From: Ipomoea triloba
Taxonomy: Eukaryota > Streptophyta > Magnoliopsida > Solanales > Convolvulaceae
Length of the DNA stretch: 64,000 nucleotides
Reading direction: 5' to 3'
NCBI RefSeq assembly: GCF_003576645.1
Contig: NC_044916.1
Location: 7,522,633 to 7,586,632, forward strand
Below are positions 24,326 to 33,898 of this stretch, one piece after another. Numbering within the stretch: position 1 is the first letter of the stretch; every line of letters begins with the position of its first letter. A program made the translations under genes and the position numbers. Below the pieces are notes generated by a model, which made no database searches, was not told where the DNA came from, and worked only from the letters and a program-made list of their open reading frames with translations.

Positions 24326-25411
24326 ATGATATTGTCACGCAAATCTTTCAACAATATTGTTCTTTCACTAATGGGGTCTGTTTTTGTCTCTGCTTCCGAC
24401 CTATCTCCCAAGACGAGAAGGAGTTGTATTAGACTCCGGCTAATGCGTTGTTATTTGTCAAGGGAATATCCACATTCCACAATCAACCAACACACACTGG
24501 AGTGCTTACTCCATGACTCCCAGGTAAATGCTATTAAGTTTAAAAGTGTATATAAATTAGGGAGAGCAGATTGTGACTATATCGTGGCCGAATTTTGTTC
24601 TATGAATTAGAGGAAAAAAGGTTGTGTAAATTTTGCGGTGGTTGACATTTTGTAGTGAACACTGTAGCCATATTTAATATTTGCACCTGGAGAGCATTAC
24701 AATTTTTTTTTTTCTTTCTTCAGAGAACTTGTATCCATTTACAAATCCCTAAAGAGTTTGTGGTTAAGTTCAAGAAACATTGAAGGCTCCCGGAGGAGTG
24801 GATAACAATATGCTAAATTGCTAATTGGTAAATTCTTCTTTAAATCTTATTCTATACTAGATGTGTTTTTATTTATTTTTTTTTTTTTTTGGTGTTTTTA
24901 TTTCTTTTTGTTATACTAAATTTCTAATAGTATACATTCATGAATGCCAATTTTAAATCTTTTGTCAAGAAACATTTTATCAGACCAAAATAATATTAAA
25001 TATACATGCATCCTTATTAATACTTTAAATATTTAGTTGCTACAAAATATATAAATTTTAGTTTCGCAATATAGGATACAAAAGGTCATTTATTGCAAAT
25101 CTTTTGTTTGGTTTTTTGCAGATTTGATTGGCCGTGTTGTTTTCATTAATGAGCAAAAAGTTGTCCAAGTTAATTCAAATCCTCAAAGGTTGATTGATTT
25201 TGTCATTGAAGACTCTCGGTATGTGTTTGTTTGGATGTCTTTTTGATTTGTTTAAGTATAAATTTAGGCATCATCATGCTCATTGTTGTTTTCACTACTC
25301 AGGGGTAGTCGGCTCACTGTTACTCTATGGGAGGAGCACGTGGATTCTGTCTTACCTTACTATAATGTTGATTTGGCAGAACCACTGATTGTCCTTCAAG
25401 TTCCAGCATAA
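24326..25411 (+). pseudogene. RPA70-like DNA-binding subunit gene, degraded
   Basis: Four exon-like blocks at 24326-24523, 24724-24832, 25122-25218 and 25303-25411 have GT/AG borders. Together they follow the order of the RPA1-like OB-fold proteins carried by plant Helitrons: a first strand block (SCIRLRLMRCYLSREY ... LECLLHD), then RTCIHLQIPKEFVVKFKKH, then DLIGRVVFINEQKVVQ...RLIDFVIEDS, then SRLTVTLWEEHVDSVLPYY and EPLIVLQVPA. In block 2 the frame hits TGA directly after KFKKH, where the family continues, which looks like a one-base loss. The protein is also far shorter than full RPA70 (about 600 aa). I therefore call it a pseudogene. RPA70 binds single-stranded DNA in replication and repair; copies in Helitrons are common in plants. 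Confidence 0.7.
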
Positions 25412-26380
25412 ACAATTCTCATTGATATTTGCATATGCCATGACTATAAACAAAAGCTAAGGCCAAACACTAACTCACGTTTGGTTATTGCTAAAAAAAT
25501 CGGTCTTTAGTCAGGGTCAATTGTATGTGGCTTTCTCCCGAGTCAGTCATCCTTTGTGAAATTCCGCCCAGACAATATTAAAGAGAAAATGAAAAAGAAA
25601 ACTGATTTTACTAATTGATTGAAAATATAAAAAAAAATCATAATGGAAAAGGAAAATTAGGCAAATTGAAAAAGGGAATGGATATTACTAATTGACTGAA
25701 AATTATTTAAAAACTTAAAAAAAATTAATTAAACATGACTGTTAGATTTTTTATAATAGTTACAATTAATTCATTCAAATATGAAGGAGGAAGAAAAACT
25801 AAATGCGATAGGGTGAAAATTAATATACTTAAGGTATAAAAGTATAATTGCACATATATTAGTGTAATTGACTAATAATAGTTGCCTAATAATTATTATG
25901 ATAATAACACTGGTCGTTGAATTTATTTTTATAATAATTATAATTAAATTATTTCTCATTTTTCTCATATTTATTTTAGTAATAATATAATTACATAAGT
26001 CATATTACATATCGATCTTTTTAAGATAATTGTAGACAAACAAGTCATATATATTTCAATTAATTGAGTTATACTTTTGCACTAATCTTATAATCAAATA
26101 AATGTACACGTTCAATATTAGAGTTTTTTAAATAATTTTCTTTATTTTTATTATCTAAATATATAATAAAAAATTTATTTGTGCATCGCACCGGTAATTG
26201 AACAATTATTTGCTCTAATTCAAGCAAGGAAAACACCAGACAACATAATTGATCCAACCAATTTCATCAATTGCGCTATACAATATTCAATGTTATAATT
26301 TATATAATTGTATATCGATCCAAATATTCTTAAAATATTATAACAAATCCATTCCATGCAACGCACGGGCGAAAATACTA
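25412..26380. other. 3' part of the Helitron, AT-rich
   Basis: Only AT-rich DNA is present, with short TAATTATTAT-type runs around 25880-25950. No coding sequence is supported. Confidence 0.4.
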
Positions 26381-26381
26381 G

Positions 26382-26560
26382 TATAATAAATAATATTTTA
26401 TTTTTAATTAAAATTTATATTTTATACGAGATTTATTTATATTTGTAGAAAAGGGATAGTCAATATTTGACTTTTATTTTTAATGATGTGGTGTGTTGTG
26501 GTTTTACTGCCGGCGTATAGCATACATACAACGACAATGTCAAATATTTTTTTTTCAAAA
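26382..26560. repeat. Resumed end of the MULE-related array unit
   Basis: After the Helitron the array sequence resumes (GATTTATTTATATTTGTAGA, GGGATAGTCAATATTTGACT, GATGTGGTGTGTTGTGGTTT). It ends with the degraded terminus ACGACAATGTCAAATATTTT at about 26530-26552. Confidence 0.65.
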
Positions 26561-26790
26561 GTATTACATTTAAAAAAAAATGTTGCAAGTATCACTTGAG
26601 CCGGTCACACAAAGGTCCTACTCCAATCCTTTAAAACTAATATAAAATCATATGTATATATTAAGATTTAAATTAGTGGTTTTGGATAAGAACATCGCTA
26701 TTGTGATATATTCAATAATCAATCTATAATTTGCACACCAAGATCAAATAATTAGAGAAATTGACAGACCATAGTTTGCATTAATCACTC

Positions 26791-26797
26791 TATAAAA
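26791..26797 (+). promoter_or_regulatory. Probable TATA box of APT
   Basis: TATAAAA lies 97-103 bp before the APT start codon, with CA-rich and then GA-rich leader sequence between. A transcription start near 26820-26830 would be expected from plant TATA spacing. Inference from sequence only. Confidence 0.5.
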
Positions 26798-26837
26798 GTA
26801 CTGTACTACACACACACAAGAACAACAACAAAATCTA

Positions 26838-26880
26838 GAGAGAGAGAGAGAGAGAGAGTGTGTGTGTGTGTGTGTGTGAG
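26838..26880 (+). repeat. Compound (GA)n(GT)n microsatellite in APT leader
   Basis: About ten AG/GA units run directly into about ten GT/TG units, ending 14 bp before the APT ATG. It lies in the predicted 5' UTR and is likely length-polymorphic. Confidence 0.85.
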
Positions 26881-26893
26881 GTAGAGCGAGAAG

Positions 26894-29434
26894 ATGTTTG
26901 CAGCAGAGAATGGCCTGAAAGGAGACCCAAGGCTTCAGGACATTACTAAAGCCATTAGAGTCATTCCCAACTTTCCTAAACAAGGTTTCAACTTCACTCC
27001 CTCTCTCTGCATTCTTTCTTGAATTTCCCCTTCCTTTTTTTTTTTTTAATAATTTTGTGGGCATAAGAGAAATGAAATTTGATGCAAATGCATGTTCCCT
27101 TTCGGCCCTTTTCTTTGTTTTTGCAGGCATAATGTTCCAAGATATCACCACTTTGCTGTTGAATCCCAAGGTCTTCAAAGACACTGTTGAAATATTTGTT
27201 GATAGATACAAAGATATGGGCATATCAGTTGTTGCTGGTAAATTCTTCAGATTTCTGGGTTTTGTTTCTTTATTTACTTACACATATATGGGGGTTCTTA
27301 GTATATTCATTTATTTGTTTATGTGTTTTTCAGTAGTTGATGCTATCTTGATTCTTATTTTTATCATCTTGGAGTATATATTTTGGGTTAATGGTCAATA
27401 GTGGGGTACAACTTGTTTATTTTATATTGTAGAATTTCCACACCTTAGTTTCTCCAAGTTGCCAATTGTTAATTGGGGGGTATAAGAAGTTTGGGATTTT
27501 ACTAGATTTAGTTGATAGAAAATGGCACATCATAGATTTCTTGGATGCCTACAATATCTTTGCCTAGATTAGTGTTGGAAGTGGTTGATAAGAGGTTTTG
27601 GATTTTTCTTGTAAACTGCAGAGCATTTTATTCAGTGGGCATATTGATATGCAATGAAGTTCTTTTCCTTTGTAGGGGACCAATGGTTAGTTTGAAGTTT
27701 AGCTGGCAATATGAATTGCATCTAGACATGAACTTTTGAAATTGTCTTCTGATAGTGATCTCCACCATATAAAACTTTTTAAAACTTTCCTGTTTATTAA
27801 ATTTTGTCTGTTTTCTTTCTTTTCTTTTCTCCCATCGTGTTCTATTTCATAGGAGTTGAGGCTAGAGGGTTCATGTTCGGTCCACCTATTGCCCTAGCAA
27901 TCGGTGCCAAGTTTGTTCCGTTACGTAAGCCAGGAAAATTGCCAGGTATGCTGTGTAAAATTGTGTTTCAACTACAAAAGAAAACAGCTTTTTCATTTTT
28001 TTTTTGTATCATGTCTTCTAATCGACCTTGTTATAGTTGCATTTGAGATAAGTATTAAGTTATTACTTTGATAGATTCGAAGCATGTTAATTGAGTGCTT
28101 CGTTTTCTTTTATTTCATATCATAACTTGAACACATAAGCTAACGTGCCCAACAAAATGTTTCTCAACATGTATTTTAGCCCGTTCTACAAATAGCTGTA
28201 TGAATGGGATTTCAGAAAGGAGCCGCTTGTCTTGTGTCCTGTACACTGTTTAAGTACAACAGTTCTTACAACTCCCGTCTAATTATCCTTGATCTGGATT
28301 TACAGGTGAAGTGATCTCGGAGGCCTATGAACTAGAGTATGGTCGGGATTGCTTAGAGATGCACGTGGGTGCTGTGGAGAAGGGGGACCGGGTAGTGGTA
28401 ATCGACGATTTGATAGCTACAGGAGGGACTCTCTCGGCTGCCATAAACCTTCTAGGTAAGTTGAACTATTCTTGGTCCCGTCTTTATGTTAATTTCCTAA
28501 TTTCTTTTCGACTTTTGATTGCCGGTTCTCTAGTGGTTGCCTGACAAAAAATGTTTTGCGGCCTTTACTAGAACGGATGGGAGCTGAAGTGGTTGAATGC
28601 GGTTGTGTTATTGGATTGCCGGAAGTTGAGGTAGTGCTTAATGTACTTTCTTTATGCCTTGCCTTTTCATAACTTAGCCGGAAAAGATAAATGTTTGAAA
28701 CTAGTTTTAGGTTTCTGGTACGAAAAGGATTTTGTTAGCTGTAAGGGTGGGTATAGTTTGCTAAATTTCTTCAAGCAATTTTAACCACCACAAGGAAAAT
28801 TAAAACAATCTTGCAGCTTTAGCTGAAAGCTGCCAAATTGGACCAAAAGTACATAAAACGTACCAAATTCACATGAATCTGAGCCTAAGTTGGAAAAATA
28901 AACTTTCTTATGATCCTATATAGCTTAAGTTATCGTGGAAGTGCTTAAATCGGGACAGCAACATTACATTGCTGCTAGCATAGTGGTCAACGATTCTATC
29001 CCTGAGACAACTTTCACATCAAGGAAGTGGACAACTTTCACAGCATAAGTTTTCACTCGATCGACTGTATTTTGAGTGTTTCTGACTTCTACGGTTGTTA
29101 AGATCCTGTTTTAGCAGATATCCCCGAGATTTGACTTTCTTGTATGGTTGTTCAGGGACAAAACAGGCTAAAAGGGAGGCCAGTTTATATGCTTGTCGAA
29201 CCCCGGGAATTAGATGACTCTGATCTTTTTGAAATTTCGAGGTACAAAATTGAACCGAGAACAGGGTATGATCAATCGATCATCCTTTCCATGTAGAATA
29301 TTTGTTCCGTTGCTTATTTCGTTTCCAACTGCAACACAGACATGCAGAAACATTGAATAATTTTATGTGATTCTTTAAAATCCTTTTTTTTTTTTTTTTT
29401 TTTTAATTTTTTATTTTGTAGATATGGAAATTGA
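26894..29434 (+). CDS. APT: Adenine phosphoribosyltransferase, seven coding exons
   Basis: Exons 26894-26984, 27127-27237, 27853-27945, 28306-28455, 28572-28630, 29156-29265 and 29422-29434 splice in frame to 208 codons plus stop. The product salvages adenine with PRPP to AMP and, in plants, also takes cytokinin bases. Family marks are [12 protein letters not shown] (residues 27-38), [13 protein letters not shown] (from 69), the flexible-loop region RKPGKLPG (92-99) and the PRPP-binding motif [13 protein letters not shown] (128-140), all intact. The short form without an organelle transit peptide resembles the cytosolic APT3/4/5 group of Arabidopsis. The last exon codes only the final residues YGN; this was chosen because ACAGG/GTATGA and TTTTGTAG/A give phase-consistent joining and a family-like tail. 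All introns are GT-AG. Confidence 0.95.
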
Positions 29435-30150
29435 CATGCTGGAGTCTATCAAGAAGAGATGATGATGGGAAAAAAAGCTTCCAAATCTTTCACATCAACT
29501 AATAAAATAGGATAGAGGGATTCTATACCATCTTCTAGTGTCTATTCAGTTTCATTATTAGCTTCTTTTGTTCATTGCTTGATCATTTTATTTTTATTTT
29601 TCTAAGAGAAATTTGTGCTGAGATGAACAGTGAGGATATCTTGAAGCATATTTCTCATATGATCTTCAGGCCCCATGTCTCCTCCATTCAATTTCCAATA
29701 ATGCATGTCCCTTCAATGCCTTACTACTTTTTGTTGGTCACAATTAATTTTTTTAATTTTTTAAAAATAAATTCTCTCTAAACTGAGTAAAATATTGCTG
29801 TCCTCTAAACATTTAATTGATTATTATTGATTCAGCCATTCAATTATAAAATTTTGTATTCTGTACCTTCTTTTCTTATGATCTGGATTCAGTTTCTGCA
29901 AAAGATCAAGTGTTGAAGAGAGGTTGAGACATGAGCTTGGCCCTGTTCCCCCCTACCCCCACCCCTGTACCACCACACACACAGACACAGTAAATTGCAA
30001 GCAAAAGCGAACATCATAATGAATTAATGACAAACTTGTAATGCTATCATACTGTTGGAATCTGGGTGCTAACATCATTGTCTGTAATATGAACACCCTT
30101 CTGCTTGCCCACCTGTTTTTCTTTCTCAAGTTGACCAAACTTACTAGCAA
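29435..30150. other. APT 3' UTR and spacer
   Basis: The APT 3' UTR probably extends to about 29530-29600 (AATAAAATAGG at about 29502). The rest shows no gene. Confidence 0.45.
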
Positions 30151-30500
30151 TGTATTTCACATGGTGCTGGACTTGACCCTTTAGACCTCCGCGAGGCCTA
30201 ACAATCCTTTAGCCACCTGGTGTTGGACTAGACATGGCCATTCACCGGCTTCCGTCCAACAATTTCCCTTGGCACTTGACAGTCTTAACTGCACAACTTT
30301 TACCCCGTAACTTGACTTTAATACCACTTGTTAGGATCAAGTATTTACCACTATGCGAAGATAATTTTTTTTTTTTCTTTTATCACCACATTTTCGGGAG
30401 GCTGGTGTTGGACTTGGCTCTTCACGCCTCTGCCCAACAATCATCTAGCTAATTTATGCTAGACTTGACCCTTCACTAGCCTCCGACAAACACTTCTATT
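30150..30500 (-). mobile_element. Possible copia-type leader fragment with repeated motif
   Basis: On the minus strand, ACAAGTGGTATTAAAGTC at about 30325-30345 resembles the LTR-end/primer-binding-site context (TGGTATTAGAGC) of plant copia elements. On the plus strand, GGTG(T/C)TGGACTTG(A/G)C followed by CTTCAC and CTCCG recurs at about 30162, 30220, 30403 and 30455, giving an irregular repeat. No reading frame for gag or pol is present. Assignment is tentative. Confidence 0.35.
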
Positions 30501-31940
30501 TGCCCGTATACATAATGATGCTTAGTAAAGTTACAAAAGCTAATAATCATGACTTCTAGCTTGCACATTTTGGTGAAAAGGGTGCCTTACAAGTAAGAAG
30601 CTTTAGAAAGAAAAAAGAACATTTGGTTGCATCTTACTGATCTGATTGATCATTTTGAAGGATTATTCCTTAGGAAGGAGCTTCATAATGCCATATGTTC
30701 ATGAGCATGATTAGTTACAAAGTTAACTTTCTTTTCTTATGATACATTTAGAAGAACGGTTAGAAGGGTGTGCATTTTGAAATGCTATTTAGATGCACTG
30801 TTTCGAAAATCTTACCTGAAAGACTAATGGGTCATCTTGCAATATGATTGGAAGATGTTTAAATGTTCTAATGTCACCGTCACCATCACCATCACCGGAC
30901 TAAGTGCTTTATGAAAGAGAGTCTCAATTAACCCTATTAACAAAAATATTTTTCAGCATATTGCTCAGCGTGTCATGTTTTGTCCTTGTCTCAATGTGGT
31001 GCTGTCACCTGAAAATTTGGCTTATAATGAGTAAAAACAATATTTTTGAAAGAGGTAAAAGATGGGAGACATTTTCTACTGCTAGAAGGAAAAACCACCA
31101 TTTTGGTTCATTTAATCAAACATTTCTTTTTCATTTGACAGCACCACAATGTTAGCTAATTAATTGATTGAAGACATTTTAGCTTTCCCCATGTAACCAC
31201 TTTGATATTTAGTTAAGAAAAATGTGTTTTCCCATATATGTTAGTTATATCCTTGTCAGTTTTTGTGTCTTGACTTTGCTCATTTCACTTTCCAAGGCCA
31301 CCAAAAATCTGTAATCAACGCACCAATATCGGCATAAAATTCAATTATATGAAGTAGCTCTAGTCAATATTCAATAATATACATAGCTTTTGCTTCAAAA
31401 CTCAAAAGCTATAGTCTTAAATTGCAATATATTAGAGAGCAAAGAAAGTCAAATAAAACAGAGAGGTGAACAACAATGTCACCTCTTTTAAAGCAGAGGG
31501 TTAGTTTGATTGCCAGAAGTTGTGAACATGTGGGCTGTGGCTATTTTTTGGGCGGCCAACGTGGCTGGCCATTGGTCATTGTCCATTATCCAAGGATAGT
31601 CGTAGTTGTCCAAATTTGGACTATCACCACTGCCAGTCTGCCACAATGGATGGCAATGGTGGCCATCCAAAAAAATTGCCATGGTTGTCCACAACTAGGG
31701 ATGACGAAGGTTTAGTTTGAACCGAATCGTGCATTATTGGAATCGAATTGAAACTGTATCGACGGTTTTAGTTCCGGTTTCATAATATTTAGAACCGGAA
31801 CGGGCTTCCAAACAGAAAAATATTTTTAAAAAATTAATTATTATTTATTATTAGATTAAAGTTTAACTATTATTTGATTAAATTTTAAACTTTAAATATT
31901 TTATATAACCTTTTTAAAAATAATTTAGAATATAAATTTT

Positions 31941-32003
<63 letters not shown>

Positions 32004-32185
32004 GTTGTTGTTGTTGTTGAATTTGAACAATTTTAAAAACAAATTAGAATTTACAACCATAAAAAAAAAAAAAGAAAAATTCGGTTCGAACCTTGTAAAT
32101 ATATATAAAAGATGAAACATTTAGCTCTCAAGGGATCAAAAACTCAATATCATGTGTACAATAGACCATAGCGTACACCATGCAC
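30500..32185. other. Intergenic region with microsatellite
   Basis: No gene is supported. (TAA)n changing to (TTA)n and then (TTG)n spans about 31943-32018. 31700-31810 has a GAACCGGAACGGGC-type repeat remnant (phrases with GAACCGAATCG and TTCGGTTCGAACC are common in dispersed plant repeats; a similar one is in the intron at 50760-50900). Confidence 0.4.
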
Positions 32186-32188
32186 AAA

Positions 32189-32530
32189 TATGTATATTGT
32201 CAAATGAATCTTTAATAAAATTAAAATAATACTTTAGTGTTGATATAATAAACTTACTGTGTGTATAAAATGAAACGGAATAGTAGAGTTCATACATTCA
32301 TGTATTTTGTCAAATGAACGTATAGTAAAATTAAAATCATACTCTAGTGCTGATATATTGAACCTATTGTATGTATAAAAATGAAACTGAATAACAGAGC
32401 TTATACAAATGTATATTGTCAAATGAACGTGCTTTGGAATTAAAATAATACTTTAGTTTTGTTGTAATGAACCTATTGTATGTATAAAATGAAATTGGAT
32501 AACAAATACATAAAGTGTAATTAAAATAAT
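32189..32530 (+). repeat. ~110-bp tandem repeat, about three copies
   Basis: TGTATATTGTCAAATGAA occurs at 32191, 32301 (one change) and 32410, each followed by AAAATTAAAATAATACTTTAG, GAACCTATTGTATGTATAAA and ATGAAACTG-like words. The period is 109-110 bp. Non-coding. Confidence 0.75.
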
Positions 32531-32929
32531 GATACTTCAACATTACTATGATGAAACTAATGTATATGAAAAATAAAATTATACTATGGTCCACGTTATA
32601 CATGTCAATCATTATTGTGTGGACCATATTCTACACAACTGTGTGGACCATGCATAAGTAAAAGACGCATTATTTGTATACATAAAGTACATTATTGGAG
32701 TTCTGAAAGTACATTATTTTGTGTATTGTCAAATAATGTACAGTGCACAAATAATATACTTTTAATATACTCCGTGTTAAAAATGTAAGGCAATAGGGTA
32801 GTTGAAGTGACAAATGAACTCTTTTTGTGAGGAAAAATTTTGGGAGAACACGGGTTCAATTCCACAAGTGATTCAAAGAAAATACATTATTATTATTATT
32901 TTTTTTCGAAAAAGAAAATACATTATTTT

Positions 32930-33078
32930 GGATCATAAAAAATATATTTTTAATATACTAAAAATACATTATTTGTGTGTTGAATGTACATTATACAAAA
33001 TAATGTATTTTGTATAATGTACATTCAACACACAAATAATGTATTTTTAGTATATTAAAAATATATTTTTTATGATCC
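32930..33078. repeat. Perfect palindrome, 73-bp arms, 3-nt centre
   Basis: The left arm 32930-33002 (GGATCATAAAAAATATATTT ... ATTATACAAAATA) is exactly the reverse complement of 33006-33078, with ATG as spacer. Every base of the two 73-nt arms was compared and matches. It directly abuts the target duplication of the small MULE starting at 33088. A transcript would form a near-perfect 73-bp hairpin. Confidence 0.95.
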
Positions 33079-33087
33079 ACATAGCAT

Positions 33088-33478
33088 GGCAAATTATGCT
33101 ATGGACCCGGGTCCACCTTGTAAGGTGGACCCGAGTCTATATTCATAATTTTATAACTCTATGTTTACAATTTTAAAACTCTATGATCACAGTTTATATA
33201 TGTAATTTTGAATTTTATGTTCACAATTTTAGAACTGTATGTTCACAATATAGAGTTATGAAATTTTGAACATAGAGTTATAAAATTGTGAATATAGAGC
33301 TATGACATTGTGAATATGGTGTTATGAAATTGTGAACATAGAATTATGAAATTGTGAATATGGAGTTATGAAAATGTGAACGTGAAGTTATGAAATTATA
33401 AACATAGAATAATGAAATTGTGAACATAGATCCGAATCCATCTTGCAAGATGGACCCGGGTCCATGACGTAACAACTG
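33088..33478 (+). mobile_element. Small MULE with internal 22-nt minisatellite, copy 1
   Basis: The ends are GGCAAATTATGCTATGGACC and GGTCCATGACGTAACAACTG. The 9-mers ACATAGCAT (33079-33087) and ACATAGCAG (33479-33487) flank it, 8 of 9 identical. Next to each end is a palindrome of the GGACCCGGGTCC/CCTTG(T/C)AAGG kind. The centre consists of about ten 21-22-nt units like GAGTTATGAAATTGTGAACATA, some inverted. The same family is at 55088 and 55886. Confidence 0.8.
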
Positions 33479-33849
33479 ACATAGCAGTATGTGAATCATA
33501 GTCCACATAATAATTTGTCAATACATGGACCATGGTCGATAGTAAAATTTGCCTGAAATTATCTAATGGATCAAAAATATAAATTAGTGATTAACAAAAT
33601 TGAATGTAGAATGATAACACATTAACTTGATATTTTAGCCCAACATAAAACTATTGAGTTAGACCGGCCCAAGCCCAAAATTCTTCCTATATTTCTGTAA
33701 AGATATCTGTAATAATAAATTAATAATCTGTTATTCTCGTTTCGATTGTTCTCTGACCTCTGTAAATTCTACCATTCAAACTCTCTCCACGAGAAAATCA
33801 AATCCGCCAAAACGAAAGGAAAGGCATAGCTGCCGTGCATATACGCATA

Positions 33850-33895
33850 TAGTGAGAGAGGGGGAGAGGGAGAGAGAGGGAGAGGGAGAGAAGGG
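33850..33895 (+). repeat. (GA)n-rich tract in VAMP leader
   Basis: Purine-only GAGAGGGAGAGGGAGAGA sequence ends just before the VAMP start codon, in its predicted 5' UTR; GA-rich leaders are common in plant genes. Confidence 0.7.
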
Positions 33896-33898
33896 AAA

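Larger units (their letters stand above)
23700..26381 (+). mobile_element. Helitron carrying an RPA70-like gene
   Basis: The proposed 5' end is TCTTTATATATATAAAAACA, preceded by A. The 3' end is CTAG at 26378-26381 followed by T, with a hairpin just upstream: stem CCATGC (26354-26359), loop AAC, stem GCACGG (26363-26368), one mismatch. TC...hairpin...CTAG inserted between A and T is the plant Helitron signature. The element interrupts a unit of the 20.9-23.7 kb array. About 98 bp of that unit (AATATAATAAATAATATTTT ... TTTGACTTTTAT) occurs on both sides (23584-23682 and 26382-26479). Inside are a 62-bp minisatellite and a degraded RPA-like gene, a cargo typical of plant Helitrons. No Rep/helicase is present, so it is non-autonomous. 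Confidence 0.65.

Noticed and set aside
26744..27223. 159-codon minus-strand frame opposite APT
   Set aside because: It lies antisense to APT exon 2, intron 1 and the GA/GT microsatellite; it is a shadow of the real gene.
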